The translations under genes were made by a program, and so were the position numbers. DNA of 64,000 nt from Paracoccus pantotrophus (lineage in GTDB: Bacteria > Pseudomonadota > Alphaproteobacteria > Rhodobacterales > Rhodobacteraceae): positions 1,062,501-1,126,500 of the forward strand of contig NZ_CP044426.1 in NCBI RefSeq assembly GCF_008824185.1, written 5' to 3'. Positions 37,005 to 45,490 of the stretch are shown here, in pieces; the first letter of the stretch is position 1; each line of letters starts with the position of its first letter. Below the pieces are notes generated by a model. That model made no database searches and was not told the DNA's origin. It was given only the letters and a program-made list of their open reading frames with translations.

Positions 37005-37919
37005 TCAGATCCCGACTTCGCCAAAATCCGTGCGCCCCGTTTCCGTTCGCAGGGTATCAAGGTGGCGACCGCGCGCGACCTCTATGTCGGGAACATCCGC
37101 TCCCGACCATTCGGCCAGCCGCTTTACATGCCTCCAGGAATAATCGAAGCGGATGTGGAGGATCTCACGCACGCTCGGCTTTTTCGGATTGCGCTCGCGC
37201 AGGTCCACCGTGAACCCATGGCTGGTGGAGCGCGGAACGGGAAAGAACGCAGGGTTGTCCTGGCACTCAAGAACGGTCGCCAAAGAGAAACACCGATCAA
37301 TCCCCTTTGCATGAGCCTGCTTGATGACTTCATCAGCGGTGTATTCCATGAGCGCAAACCTGTACGGCTTACCCGGAACAAACGGGTAATGGTGGTATAA
37401 TCCAAGACGGTCAATAATTCTTTGCAGCCAGTCCGCTTCCTTCAGATCGTCCGAAACCTCACTCTTGAATGCGGAAAATGAAGGACGCTCGCCCGGATAA
37501 TTCTGGAACTAATCCGTGAGCGCCGAGAGCCTGTGATGATCGCCTGTCCGGAGAGCTTCAACCAAGCTGTCGAAGTCGAGTCCTCCTTGCGGTTCCAAAT
37601 GGCGGTCAATCCGCTCGAGGCGGATGATCTTCTGCACTGGTTCCACAGTAGCAGAAAGTAGTGCCAAATCATTGGTAGCTTCATCGAAAGTCGATGAGTT
37701 GTGGCCCCGCGCCAGCCCCTGAACGCTATCAACGAAGTAGCTGTTCACCACCATACGGACATCTTCTGATAGCGGTTCGTAGGTCTCCACGTCGTCCCGC
37801 CGCTGATCAGAGACGTTTTCTTCGATCAGATAATTGCGGCCGACGCAGCTTTCGTCCACGTCGGATGCCCCGGCGAGGGAAACAGCCGAAGCATTCAGTT
37901 CGGATCGATTGAACTGCAT
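37005..37919 (-). pseudogene. Hypothetical protein interrupted by one in-frame TAG (codon 137)
   Basis: ATG 37919 follows GAGGAGCGGC (an ATG at 37976 has no site). The frame runs 136 codons (MQFNRSELNASAVSLAGASD ... LSALTD), meets TAG at 37511-37509, then continues open in the same frame for 167 codons (FQNYPGERPSFSAFKSEVSD ... RTDFGEVGI) to TGA 37007-37005. The second part has an internal ATG at 37349 that could give a 114-aa product. No family was recognised: soluble, mixed alpha/beta, with FDYSWRHVKRLAEW and CFSLATVLEC as conserved-looking cores. It precedes the TPR-like gene by 2 bp. Confidence 0.6.
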
Positions 37920-38148
37920 GCCGCTCCTCAAATACAACCCCAACACAAATGGGCGCCGGTGAGCCGACGCCTCCATCCTCTATCTATTCGACATCCGAGC
38001 CAATGAGAAGCCCATGCAGGTCGGCGGCTCTCCAACTGCCCGCCGATGGTGCATCGAAGGGCACGCGCATCGGCGACCCACTACAAGAACCGCAATTCCC
38101 AAACATTCCCAATAGCTTGAGGGTCCGTTTCGGGCGATTCTGTCGCCC

Positions 38149-39561
38149 ATGCGGACCTTCCTTCATCGCCTTCTCGGCCTCGCGCGCGCTCGCGGCTTCG
38201 ACGCTGCGGGTGGCGGACGGCGTTGGGAGGGGGCGCGGACGGTCGACGGGCTGAACGCGGCGATCCTCGCGGGCGCGACCACGGCGGCGCGGCGGGCCGG
38301 GTGGTATGCGCGGAACAACCCGTGGGTCGCGGCGGCGGTGGACAGCCTGGTGGGCAATGTCGTCGGCGCCGGGATCAAGCCGCAATCTACCCATCCCGAC
38401 CGGGCCGTGCGCGAACGCCTCCAGGCGCTCTGGCTGCGCTGGACCGATCATGCCGCCCCGGACGGGCTGGCCGACTTCTACGGGCTGCAGGCCATGGCCG
38501 TGCGCGCGATGGTCGAGAGCGGCGAGAGCTTCGCCCGGCTGCGCGTCGCCGGCGAGGCCAGCACCATCCCCCTCCACCTCGAGCTTCTGGATCGCGAGCA
38601 GGTTCCGATGGACCTGCACCGCGAGATCGGCGGCGGGGCGCGGATCCGCGCGGGCATCGAGTTCGATACCGCCGGTCGCCGGGTCGCCTACCGGGTCTTG
38701 TCCTCCCGCCCGGGCGATCCGCTAGGGTCTCTCCGCATTGACCCGCTCCGCTTCCCCGCCGCCGATTGCCTGCACCTGTTCAAGCCGCTCGCCGCGGGCC
38801 AGCTGCGCGGGATCACCTGGCTCGCGCCCGTTCTGCTGCGGCTGCACGAGCTCGACCAGTTCGAGGATGCGGCGCTGGTCAAGGCCAAGGTCGCGGCGCT
38901 GTTCACCGGCTTCATCACCGATCCCGACGGCACGGCGGGTGGGCTCTCGGGCACCAACACCGGTGGCGCGCTGACGGTCGGCATGGAGCCCGGCAGCCTG
39001 ATCCCGTTGCCACCCGGTACCGACATCCGCTTCTCGAACCCGACCGAGCACGATGCCTACGCCCCCTTCGTGAAGAACCACCTGCGGGCCGTCGCGGCCG
39101 GGCTCGGGCTGCCCTACGAGCTGGTCTCGGGCGACCTGGAAGGCGTGACCTATTCCTCGATCCGCGCCGGACTCATCGAGTTTCGCCGTCGGGTCGAGCA
39201 GCTCCAGCACAACGTGGTGGTGCACCTGTTCTGCCGCCCGGTCTGGGAGCGGTTCGTGCGGCTGGCGGTGCTGACGGGCGAGCTGCCCGCGCGGGACTTC
39301 GACCGGAACCCCGAGGCGTATCTGGGGTGCGAATGGCTGCCGCCGAAGTTCGACTACGTCGATCCGATGAAGGACGTGCAGGCCGAGATCATGGCGATCG
39401 GCGCCGGGCTCAAGAGCCGGTCCCAGGCGATCTCCGAGCGCGGTTACGACGCCGAACAGGTGGATGCCGAGATCGCCGCCGACCGCGAGCGCGCGGTGGG
39501 GCTGGGGCTCGCCTTCGGCAAGACCGCGTCGCCACAGCAGAAGGAGGCGGCCGATGGCTGA
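38149..39561 (+). CDS. Phage portal protein (lambda GpB family)
   Basis: 470 aa, full length. Family signatures: RNNPWVAAAVDSLVGNVVG, the SGESFARLRV region, LHLFKPLAAGQLRGITWLAP and LVSGDLEGVTYSSIRAGL. It forms the dodecameric ring through which terminase packs DNA. It is followed by the capsid fusion gene with an 8-bp overlap. Codon use is very GC-rich, like the capsid gene. Confidence 0.93.
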   Translation: MRTFLHRLLGLARARGFDAAGGGRRWEGARTVDGLNAAILAGATTAARRAGWYARNNPWVAAAVDSLVGNVVGAGIKPQSTHPDRAVRERLQALWLRWTDHAAPDGLADFYGLQAMAVRAMVESGESFARLRVAGEASTIPLHLELLDREQVPMDLHREIGGGARIRAGIEFDTAGRRVAYRVLSSRPGDPLGSLRIDPLRFPAADCLHLFKPLAAGQLRGITWLAPVLLRLHELDQFEDAALVKAKVAALFTGFITDPDGTAGGLSGTNTGGALTVGMEPGSLIPLPPGTDIRFSNPTEHDAYAPFVKNHLRAVAAGLGLPYELVSGDLEGVTYSSIRAGLIEFRRRVEQLQHNVVVHLFCRPVWERFVRLAVLTGELPARDFDRNPEAYLGCEWLPPKFDYVDPMKDVQAEIMAIGAGLKSRSQAISERGYDAEQVDAEIAADRERAVGLGLAFGKTASPQQKEAADG

Positions 39562-41428
39562 GACCGAGATCGCGCTTTCCACGACCATAGTGCCACCGGG
39601 CCGGTTGGCAGAAACCGTCCAGGACAGGAACGGATTTCTCACCCGTCACGCGACGCTCGCGCCCGCCACGGCCGATCCCGAGGCACGAACGGTCGAGGTG
39701 GTTTGGTCCACCGGCGCGCCGGTGCGCCGCCGCGACATGGCGGGTCAATACATGGAGCGGCTGAGCCTTGCACCCGAGGCCGTGGACCTGTCGCGCCTCG
39801 AAGGCGCCAGCGTGCTCGATGCACATCGCCAGACCGCCGTCCGCGACGTGCTCGGCTCCGTCCGCAGCGCCGCAGTCGACGGAAAGCGCGGCACGGCGCT
39901 CATCCAGTTCTCGGCCAGGCCCGAAGTGGAGCCGGTCTGGCAGGACGTGCTGGCAGGCATCCTGCGGCATGTCTCGGTGGGCTACTCCGTCGAGGACTGG
40001 GTTGAGAACACGGAGAACGGCGCGCGCGTGCTGACCGCCGTGCGCTGGACGCCCCACGAGATTTCCCTGGTGCCGACGCCCGCCGATCCCGGCGCCCACA
40101 TTCGCATGGAGACAGAGATGACCGACACGACCACCCAAGAGGCCGTCGACACGGCGCGGACCACCGAGACCCGCGCCGAGGCCAATGCCGAGATCCGCTC
40201 CATCGCCCGCATCGCAGGGCTGGACCAATCCTGGGTCGACGGTCAGATCGATGCCGCCGCCGATGCTGATACCGCGCGCCGCGCGGCCTTCGAGGCGCTG
40301 GCGAAGCGATCCGCGCCGTCGATCCGGACCGAGCAGGTTCGCGTCGAGATGGGCGAGAGCCAGGACGATCCCGCGCTCCGCACCCGGCAGATGGGCGAGG
40401 CGCTCTATGCGCGGATCAACCCGCGCCACGAGCTCTCCGAGCCCGCCCGGCGCTACGCCTATTCCACGCCCGTCGACATGGCGAAGGAACTGCTGACGCT
40501 CCGCGGCGAGTCGACCATGGCGCTGTCGCCCGCGAGTCTCGTCACCCGCGCGCTGCACACCACCTCCGACTTCCCCATCATCCTCGGGGACACGGTGGGC
40601 CGGGTGCTGCGCGACGCCTACCAGGCCGCGCCCTCGGGCATCCGCCGCCTCGGCCGCCAGACCACGGCGCGGGACTTCCGAGCGGTGAACAAGATCATGT
40701 TGGGCGAGGCCCCGCTGCTGGAGAAGCTGAACGAGCACGGCGAGATCAAGGCCGGGACCATGGCCGAGGCCCGCGAGGCCTACAAGGTCGAGACCTGGGC
40801 GCGGAAGATCGGCATCACCCGGCAGGTGCTGGTGAACGACGACCTCGGCGCCTTCGCGGACCTCGCCCGCCGCATGGGTCAGGCCGCGGCCGAGACCGAG
40901 GCGCGCATCCTCGTCACCCTCCTCGAGGCGGGCAGCGGCAACGGGCCCACGATGTCGGACGGCAAGACGTTGTTCCATGCCGACCATGGCAACAAGGCGG
41001 GCACCGGCGCGGCGATCTCCGACGCCACGCTGTCCGCGGCGCGGCTGGCGCTGCGCACCCAGAAGGGCATCGAGGACCGCACGATCCGCGTGACGCCCCG
41101 CAACCTCTTGGTGCCGCCCGCGCTGGAGACCACCGCCGAGAAGTGGCTGGCGAGCATCGCCCCGGCCACCGCTGCGGACGTGAACCCGTTCTCAGGCTCG
41201 CTGTCGATGGTGGTCGAGCCGCGGCTGTCGAGCGCCACCCGCTGGTATGTCACCGCCGACCCCGGCGAGATCGACGGGCTCGAGTTCGCCTATCTCTCGG
41301 GTGCCGAGGGCCCGCAGGTCGAGAGCCGCTCGGGCTGGGACGTGGACGGCGTCGAGATCCGGGTGATCCTCGATTTCGGGGCGGGCTTCATCGACCACCG
41401 CGGCTGGTTCATGAACGCAGGCGCGTGA
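39554..41428 (+). CDS. Prohead protease / major capsid protein fusion
   Basis: 624 aa from ATG 39554, preceded by a perfect AGGAGG. The N-terminal ~185 residues are an HK97-type (S78/U35) prohead protease with His91 (VLDAHRQT) and Ser141 (RHVSVGYSVEDW). A linker/scaffold stretch follows (about 190-300, rich in Ala/Glu/Thr), then a major-capsid domain (about 330-624) ending FGAGFIDHRGWFMN. Protease-capsid fusions are a known arrangement in alphaproteobacterial phages; self-cleavage releases the capsid subunit. Confidence 0.9.
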   Translation: MAETEIALSTTIVPPGRLAETVQDRNGFLTRHATLAPATADPEARTVEVVWSTGAPVRRRDMAGQYMERLSLAPEAVDLSRLEGASVLDAHRQTAVRDVLGSVRSAAVDGKRGTALIQFSARPEVEPVWQDVLAGILRHVSVGYSVEDWVENTENGARVLTAVRWTPHEISLVPTPADPGAHIRMETEMTDTTTQEAVDTARTTETRAEANAEIRSIARIAGLDQSWVDGQIDAAADADTARRAAFEALAKRSAPSIRTEQVRVEMGESQDDPALRTRQMGEALYARINPRHELSEPARRYAYSTPVDMAKELLTLRGESTMALSPASLVTRALHTTSDFPIILGDTVGRVLRDAYQAAPSGIRRLGRQTTARDFRAVNKIMLGEAPLLEKLNEHGEIKAGTMAEAREAYKVETWARKIGITRQVLVNDDLGAFADLARRMGQAAAETEARILVTLLEAGSGNGPTMSDGKTLFHADHGNKAGTGAAISDATLSAARLALRTQKGIEDRTIRVTPRNLLVPPALETTAEKWLASIAPATAADVNPFSGSLSMVVEPRLSSATRWYVTADPGEIDGLEFAYLSGAEGPQVESRSGWDVDGVEIRVILDFGAGFIDHRGWFMNAGA

Positions 41429-41637
41429 TGGCCGACCTCGCCCAGCTCACCGCCTGGCGGGACGCCCTGATGGCCGCGCGCTACCGGGGCGTCCGCACCG
41501 TCGAATACGACGGCAAGCGCATCACCTACGCGAGCGACGGCGAGATGGCCGCCGCGCTCGCGGACCTCAACCGGCAGATCGCAGGGGCGACCGAGCGTAT
41601 CTCGGTCGTCCGGATCCAATCCTCGAAAGGGCTCTGA
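41428..41637 (+). CDS. gpW-like phage head-tail joining protein
   Basis: 69 aa. MADLAQLTAWRDALMAARYR, then VRTVEYDGKRITYASDGEMA: the short helix-hairpin-helix of lambda gpW, which closes the portal. It overlaps the capsid stop by one base (TGATG). Normally this gene sits between terminase and portal; here it follows the capsid gene. Confidence 0.75.
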   Translation: MADLAQLTAWRDALMAARYRGVRTVEYDGKRITYASDGEMAAALADLNRQIAGATERISVVRIQSSKGL

Positions 41638-41638
41638 G

Positions 41639-41983
41639 ATGAAGAACTACCTCCAGAACGGCCACATCGTCCGGGTCACGACGCCCGCGGGCGGCATCGC
41701 CTCGGGCGACGCGCTGATCGTGGGCAGCATCTTCGGCATCGCCGCCTATTCCTCGGCCGAGGGTGACCCGGTCGAGCTCTCCACCACCGGCGTGTTCGAG
41801 GTGCCGAAGGCCAGCGCCGCGGTGCTGACCGTCGGCGCGCGCGTGGCGTGGGACAACACGGCCAAGGAAGTCACCACACCGGCCGTGGGGCGGTTCCCCA
41901 TCGGCGTGGCGGTGGAGGCCGCCGGGAACGGCGTCACCAGCGTCGCGGTGCGGCTGGACGGGATCGCGATGGCGGCGGCCTAA
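41639..41983 (+). CDS. DUF2190-family phage head protein
   Basis: 114 aa beta-rich protein (MKNYLQNGHIVRVTTPAGGI; DALIVGSIFGIAAYSSAEGD) typical of DUF2190, found beside capsid genes and thought to decorate or stabilise the head. It starts one base after the previous stop. Confidence 0.85.
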   Translation: MKNYLQNGHIVRVTTPAGGIASGDALIVGSIFGIAAYSSAEGDPVELSTTGVFEVPKASAAVLTVGARVAWDNTAKEVTTPAVGRFPIGVAVEAAGNGVTSVAVRLDGIAMAAA

Positions 41984-42067
41984 GGATCGATCAAGCCGCT
42001 GTAACTGCTCGCTTTCGCCGCGCACCTATGGATCGCTGCTCCGCGACGACACAGCGAGGAGGGCCCG

Positions 42068-42292
42068 ATGAGCCAAGACGAGAACGATAGGGTTGTGAGC
42101 GCTTTCATCAGCAGCAAGGCCGAGTTCGACGGCTTGCTGGAGAGGCTCGCCGCCCTGTCGGCCGACCATTTCTGCGTTTCCCCCGATGATGTTCACTGGG
42201 GCCATGTCGGCACTGTGGCGGATGCCGTTCTGCTCCTGCGACAGGCACTGGCGCAGCTAGAACCGGGTCAGCCTTCGGCCTCGTCGAAGTAG
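42068..42292 (+). CDS. Small hypothetical protein, 74 aa
   Basis: ATG 42068 follows GCGAGGAGGGCCCG. Acidic, helical, soluble (MSQDENDRVVSAFISSKAEF ...). Not recognised. Its 3' end overlaps the convergent Mrr gene by 25 bp. It could be a phage cargo gene or an Mrr-linked small protein. Confidence 0.55.
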   Translation: MSQDENDRVVSAFISSKAEFDGLLERLAALSADHFCVSPDDVHWGHVGTVADAVLLLRQALAQLEPGQPSASSK

Positions 42293-43182
42293 TCGGTGTC
42301 GACCTTCTTCAGTTCGAGAATGCGGTAACCCCTAACCGCCACGCCGTATTTCACCAGCAGCCGGGTCAGTTCTTCTCCATCTATCAGTATAAGGCGCTTC
42401 GGGCTGCGCTGCGCATATTGGATCGCAGCCGGCGCGAAGTGGCTGGTGGTCACGAACACGCCCTTCGTGGCACCGCGCTCGTCCAACGCCCCGGCGAACT
42501 CGCGGATCTTCTCCACGCCGATGCTGTTACCGGTCGCGTAGCGCTTGGCCTGGAGGTGGATGATGTCGAGGCCGAGGACGTCCTCGTTGATCACGCCATC
42601 GATCCCGCCGTCGCTCGTTCGGCCGAGCCGCTCACCCGATCCATTCGCGCCGTAGCCCATCCCCAGCATGAGATCGACGATCAGCTTCTCGAACGCGGTC
42701 GGATGCATCACCAGGATGCGTTCCAGCAGTTCTTCTCGTAGCGCGGCGTTCAGATCCTCGAATGCCGCCTCCACCCGTTCCTCGGGGGTCCCGGCCGCAA
42801 GATCCTGCGTCGGTTCTACTTCAGCCGGGTGATCCTCATTGGCCTTCGTTCGGAATTCGTCGAAACCGTCGAACTGGGACAGGAACGCGATGTCGATCCG
42901 CTCTGGCGGGCTCGACAGGACCGATTTCCCTTTGGGCGTGATCGCGAAGTAGCCACGCCGAGGGCGCTCAACGAGGCCAGACTTCACAAGGTAGGTGACC
43001 GACCAGTGGACCCGGTTAGCGATCTTCGCCTGGCGGCCACTGGGCAGCAGTTCCTCGCGCTCCTGATCGGTAAGGGCAAATTCATCGGTAATCCGACCCA
43101 CGGCATCCGCAACCTTGATCTCCCCAGCATCGGCAAGGCGAAGGACGGGCAGCATCAAAGTCTGGAAATCTGGAATCGGCAT
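42268..43182 (-). CDS. Mrr-type restriction endonuclease
   Basis: 304 aa. The N-terminal winged-helix Mrr_N domain (about 1-100: MPIPDFQTLMLPVLRLADAG; WSVTYLVKSGLVERPRRGYF) recognises modified DNA. The C-terminal Mrr_cat PD-(D/E)xK domain (about 155-290) has FEKLIVDLMLGMGYG, DGGIDGVI and LQAKRY as catalytic D...QxK. Type IV enzymes cut methylated foreign DNA. It reads against the phage genes, which suggests later acquisition or a cargo defence gene. Confidence 0.88.
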   Translation of the reverse strand: MPIPDFQTLMLPVLRLADAGEIKVADAVGRITDEFALTDQEREELLPSGRQAKIANRVHWSVTYLVKSGLVERPRRGYFAITPKGKSVLSSPPERIDIAFLSQFDGFDEFRTKANEDHPAEVEPTQDLAAGTPEERVEAAFEDLNAALREELLERILVMHPTAFEKLIVDLMLGMGYGANGSGERLGRTSDGGIDGVINEDVLGLDIIHLQAKRYATGNSIGVEKIREFAGALDERGATKGVFVTTSHFAPAAIQYAQRSPKRLILIDGEELTRLLVKYGVAVRGYRILELKKVDTDYFDEAEG

Positions 43183-43388
43183 ATCACCACTCGGAGCAAC
43201 TATCTTGCTCGCGATTATGTCAGGGCAACTCCTCGCGCACTAGCCCGGGATTGTGGGAACGCCTGCGGAACATCAGCCCGGTCCTGTGTCGCATCCGTGT
43301 TGCACGGAGGAATCGGGCTTAGTCGTAAGCCTTTGGAATCTTTGGGGAGTGTTCGGGACGGCCTTGCAACACGACGCGACACGCAAAA

Positions 43389-43405
43389 GCCGCCCGGAGG
43401 GCGGC
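43389..43405. terminator. Strong GC hairpin, probable bidirectional terminator
   Basis: GCCGCCCGGAGGGCGGC: a 7-bp perfect stem with a 3-base loop, preceded by AAAA and followed by a T-rich stretch to about 43425. It could end transcripts from either side. Confidence 0.6.
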
Positions 43406-43435
43406 CTAAGTGTTTGATATATTTTCGGGAATTTT

Positions 43436-43455
43436 GGTTGCGGGGGCGCGCAACC
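43436..43455. repeat. Inverted repeat
   Basis: GGTTGCG and CGCAACC arms around a G-rich six-base centre, 30 bp after the terminator-like hairpin. Role unknown; it could be a second terminator or an integration-related site. Confidence 0.35.
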
Positions 43456-43711
43456 ATCTTTATCGGCGCTCCCCCGCACCAAACGTAATCCTCCTAATTA
43501 AACAACTTGAACCAGATGGTTCTGCACTTTTCAGAGCTGCGGCTTAGCTTCCGTTAGACGAACTTACGTGTTGTCTTCCGTATTCGCGGCGTCGGGGGCA
43601 GAGATAGGCCGGCCTCCCTCTTGCGCACCTAGTTCCCGGTGTCGCGGCAATCAATGCATGCAGAAAATGATGCCCAGTGATTGACGCATCGCATGAGGCA
43701 GCCTAAATATG

Positions 43712-43729
43712 TTTGTGACCACTCACTAA
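43712..43729. promoter_or_regulatory. TetR operator candidate
   Basis: TTTGTGACCACTCACTAA is an 18-bp dyad with arms TTNGTGA and TCACNAA, 15 bp before the GTG start of the TetR gene and next to a TAAATAT -10-like sequence (43703-43709). Its size and place fit autorepression. Confidence 0.5.
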
Positions 43730-43744
43730 CTAACGAGGTGCCCC

Positions 43745-44341
43745 GTGCGAAAGCCAGCGGAGCTTCGCAAGGCCGAGATCGTGGCCACCGTGCTCGACCT
43801 GGCCGACCGGATCGGGCCGGACCGGGTGACGACGGGGGCGGTCGCGTCGCAGATCGGCGTCACGCAGGCCGCGCTGTTCCGGCACTTCCCGACCAAGGCG
43901 GCACTCTGGCAGGCCGTTGCCGAGCATGTAGCCGAGGGGCTGGCAACGGCGTGGGAGGATGCATTGTGCCTCGGAGACACGCCGGTCGTCAGGTTGCGCG
44001 CCCTGATTTCCGCGCAATTCGCGCAGATCGACGCGACCCCCGCGCTGCCGATGCTGCTGTTCTCGCGCGAACTGAACGTCACCAACGCAAAGCTGCGCGC
44101 CACCTTTCACGGCAGGCTCACGACCTTCCACAGCCTTCTGGCGATGGAGGTCGGGGCCGGCCAGAAAACCGGCGCGTTGCGCGGCGACATCGCCGCAAAC
44201 GATGCGGCGGCGCTGCTGACGTCGCTCGTGCAGGGCGTGGCGATCCGCTGGGCGCTCGGCACTCGCGATTTCGACTTGCGAGCCGAGGGGCTGCGCCTGT
44301 TCGACGCACAGTGCCGGCTTTTGGCTGCGGAAGGAGAATAG
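43745..44341 (+). CDS. TetR-family regulator
   Basis: 198 aa with a GTG start at 43745. The N-terminal HTH (TTGAVASQIGVTQAALFRHF, then PTKAALWQAV) is the family signature; the C-terminal ligand domain is helical (TetR_C). It is first in a four-gene run with an HlyD/FtsX/ABC exporter, so it probably represses the exporter until a toxic substrate binds. Confidence 0.9.
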   Translation: MRKPAELRKAEIVATVLDLADRIGPDRVTTGAVASQIGVTQAALFRHFPTKAALWQAVAEHVAEGLATAWEDALCLGDTPVVRLRALISAQFAQIDATPALPMLLFSRELNVTNAKLRATFHGRLTTFHSLLAMEVGAGQKTGALRGDIAANDAAALLTSLVQGVAIRWALGTRDFDLRAEGLRLFDAQCRLLAAEGE

Positions 44342-44344
44342 ACG

Positions 44345-45490
44345 ATGCGGCGCATTTGGCTGTCGAGTCTTCTTCTGGCGGCGGCTGTCGCTGCCGGCTT
44401 TCTGTTCTTCACCGAACGCCCGCTGACGGTGGTGGTCGTTCAGTCCGAACATGATGTGGACCTTCGCATCTACGGGCTCGGCACCGTCGAGGCGCGCATC
44501 CTCAGCCGCGTCGGCTTCGAGGTGGGCGCCGCCCTGACCTCGCTGGCCGCCGATGCAGGGGACAGCGTCACCAAGGGGCAGGAACTCGCCGTCCTTCACT
44601 CGGCCGAGCAGGAGGCGCGTGTCGCCCGCGCGGACGCAGCGGTGACGGCCAATGAGGCCAATCTTGCCAAGGCCACCGCAGCCGTGGTGCGCGCCCGTGC
44701 CGTTCTGGCCGAGCGCGAAGCGGCGAACCGCCGCCAGCAGGGGTTGGCGCAGCGCGATGTCGCCTCGGTCCAGCGCGCCGAGGAGGCGCAGCGCGACGAT
44801 GATGTGGCCCGCGCCGATCTGGCGGTAGCCGAGGCCGATGTCGCGGTGATCCGGGCCCAGGGCATGGATGCGGCGGCAGCCCTGCGGCAGGAGGAAACCC
44901 TGCTGGCCCATCACCGCCTGATCGCGCCCTATGATGCGCTGGTCGTTGCCCGCCATGCCGAGGCGGGAACCGTGGTCAAGGCCGGCGATCCTGTCCTGAC
45001 CCTGATCGACCCCGCGACCGTCTGGATTCAGGCCTATGTCGACGAGGAACGCGCCGGCCAGCTTGCCCTTGGCCAGCCCGGCACGATCCGCCTGCGCTCG
45101 CAGCCCGCGGCCGAGTTTCACGGCACCATTGCCCGCATCGGCATCGAAAGCGACCGGGTGAACGAGGAACGCCGCGTCTGGCTGACCTGCGCCGACTGTC
45201 CCGCGGAGATGTTTCTCGGTGAACAGGCCGAGGTGCGCATCCTGACCGGCACCCGCGCGACCGCGCTGATGGTACCCGAACTGGCGATCACCGGCTTCGA
45301 CGGGCATCGCGGCACGGTCTGGACGGTTGTGGACGGACGCCTGACCCGCGCGGAACTGACCTTCGGCGCCCGCGACAATCGCGGTCGGGTCGAGGTCATC
45401 GGCGGCCTGCCCGAAGGAGCCACGATCGTCGCCCGGGTGCCGAAGGGCGCGGCCGAGGGCCGGCGCGCGCGCATTGGGGAGGCGCCATGA
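44345..45490 (+). CDS. HlyD-family periplasmic adaptor (membrane fusion protein)
   Basis: 381 aa. N-terminal membrane anchor (residues ~5-22), lipoyl half-motifs around YGLGTVEARILSRVGFEVGA and HHRLIAPYDALVVARHAEAG, a long Ala-rich coiled-coil hairpin between them (about 95-175), and a beta-barrel domain. CADCP near residue 283 puts two Cys close together. It links the inner-membrane ABC pump to an outer-membrane channel (none encoded here). Confidence 0.88.
   Translation: MRRIWLSSLLLAAAVAAGFLFFTERPLTVVVVQSEHDVDLRIYGLGTVEARILSRVGFEVGAALTSLAADAGDSVTKGQELAVLHSAEQEARVARADAAVTANEANLAKATAAVVRARAVLAEREAANRRQQGLAQRDVASVQRAEEAQRDDDVARADLAVAEADVAVIRAQGMDAAAALRQEETLLAHHRLIAPYDALVVARHAEAGTVVKAGDPVLTLIDPATVWIQAYVDEERAGQLALGQPGTIRLRSQPAAEFHGTIARIGIESDRVNEERRVWLTCADCPAEMFLGEQAEVRILTGTRATALMVPELAITGFDGHRGTVWTVVDGRLTRAELTFGARDNRGRVEVIGGLPEGATIVARVPKGAAEGRRARIGEAP

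Larger units (their letters stand above)
34373..42292 (+). mobile_element. Prophage remnant: head-packaging module with an inverted insert
   Basis: Plus-strand order terminase, [insert], portal, protease-capsid fusion, gpW-like, DUF2190 is that of a siphovirus/lambdoid head module of Rhodobacterales. Integrase, lysis, small terminase and all tail genes are absent. The left side is cut by an IS3 fragment. The right limit is uncertain, between 41983 and the Mrr gene. No attachment-site repeat was found. Confidence 0.8.
43183..43744. other. Intergenic, about 560 bp, between Mrr and the TetR operon
   Basis: No supported gene. It contains a strong hairpin (43389-43405), a second inverted repeat (43436-43455) and the promoter/operator of the TetR gene at its right end. 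It may include the lost right end of the prophage. Confidence 0.5.

Noticed and set aside
34373..43182. Intact prophage or gene transfer agent
   Set aside because: Terminase is truncated, tail, lysis and integrase genes are absent, and gene content does not match the GTA cluster order.
43436..43455. Possible tRNA end or tRNA-derived attachment site
   Set aside because: The inverted repeat recalls part of a tRNA arm, but no cloverleaf can be built around it and no matching repeat flanks the prophage on the left.
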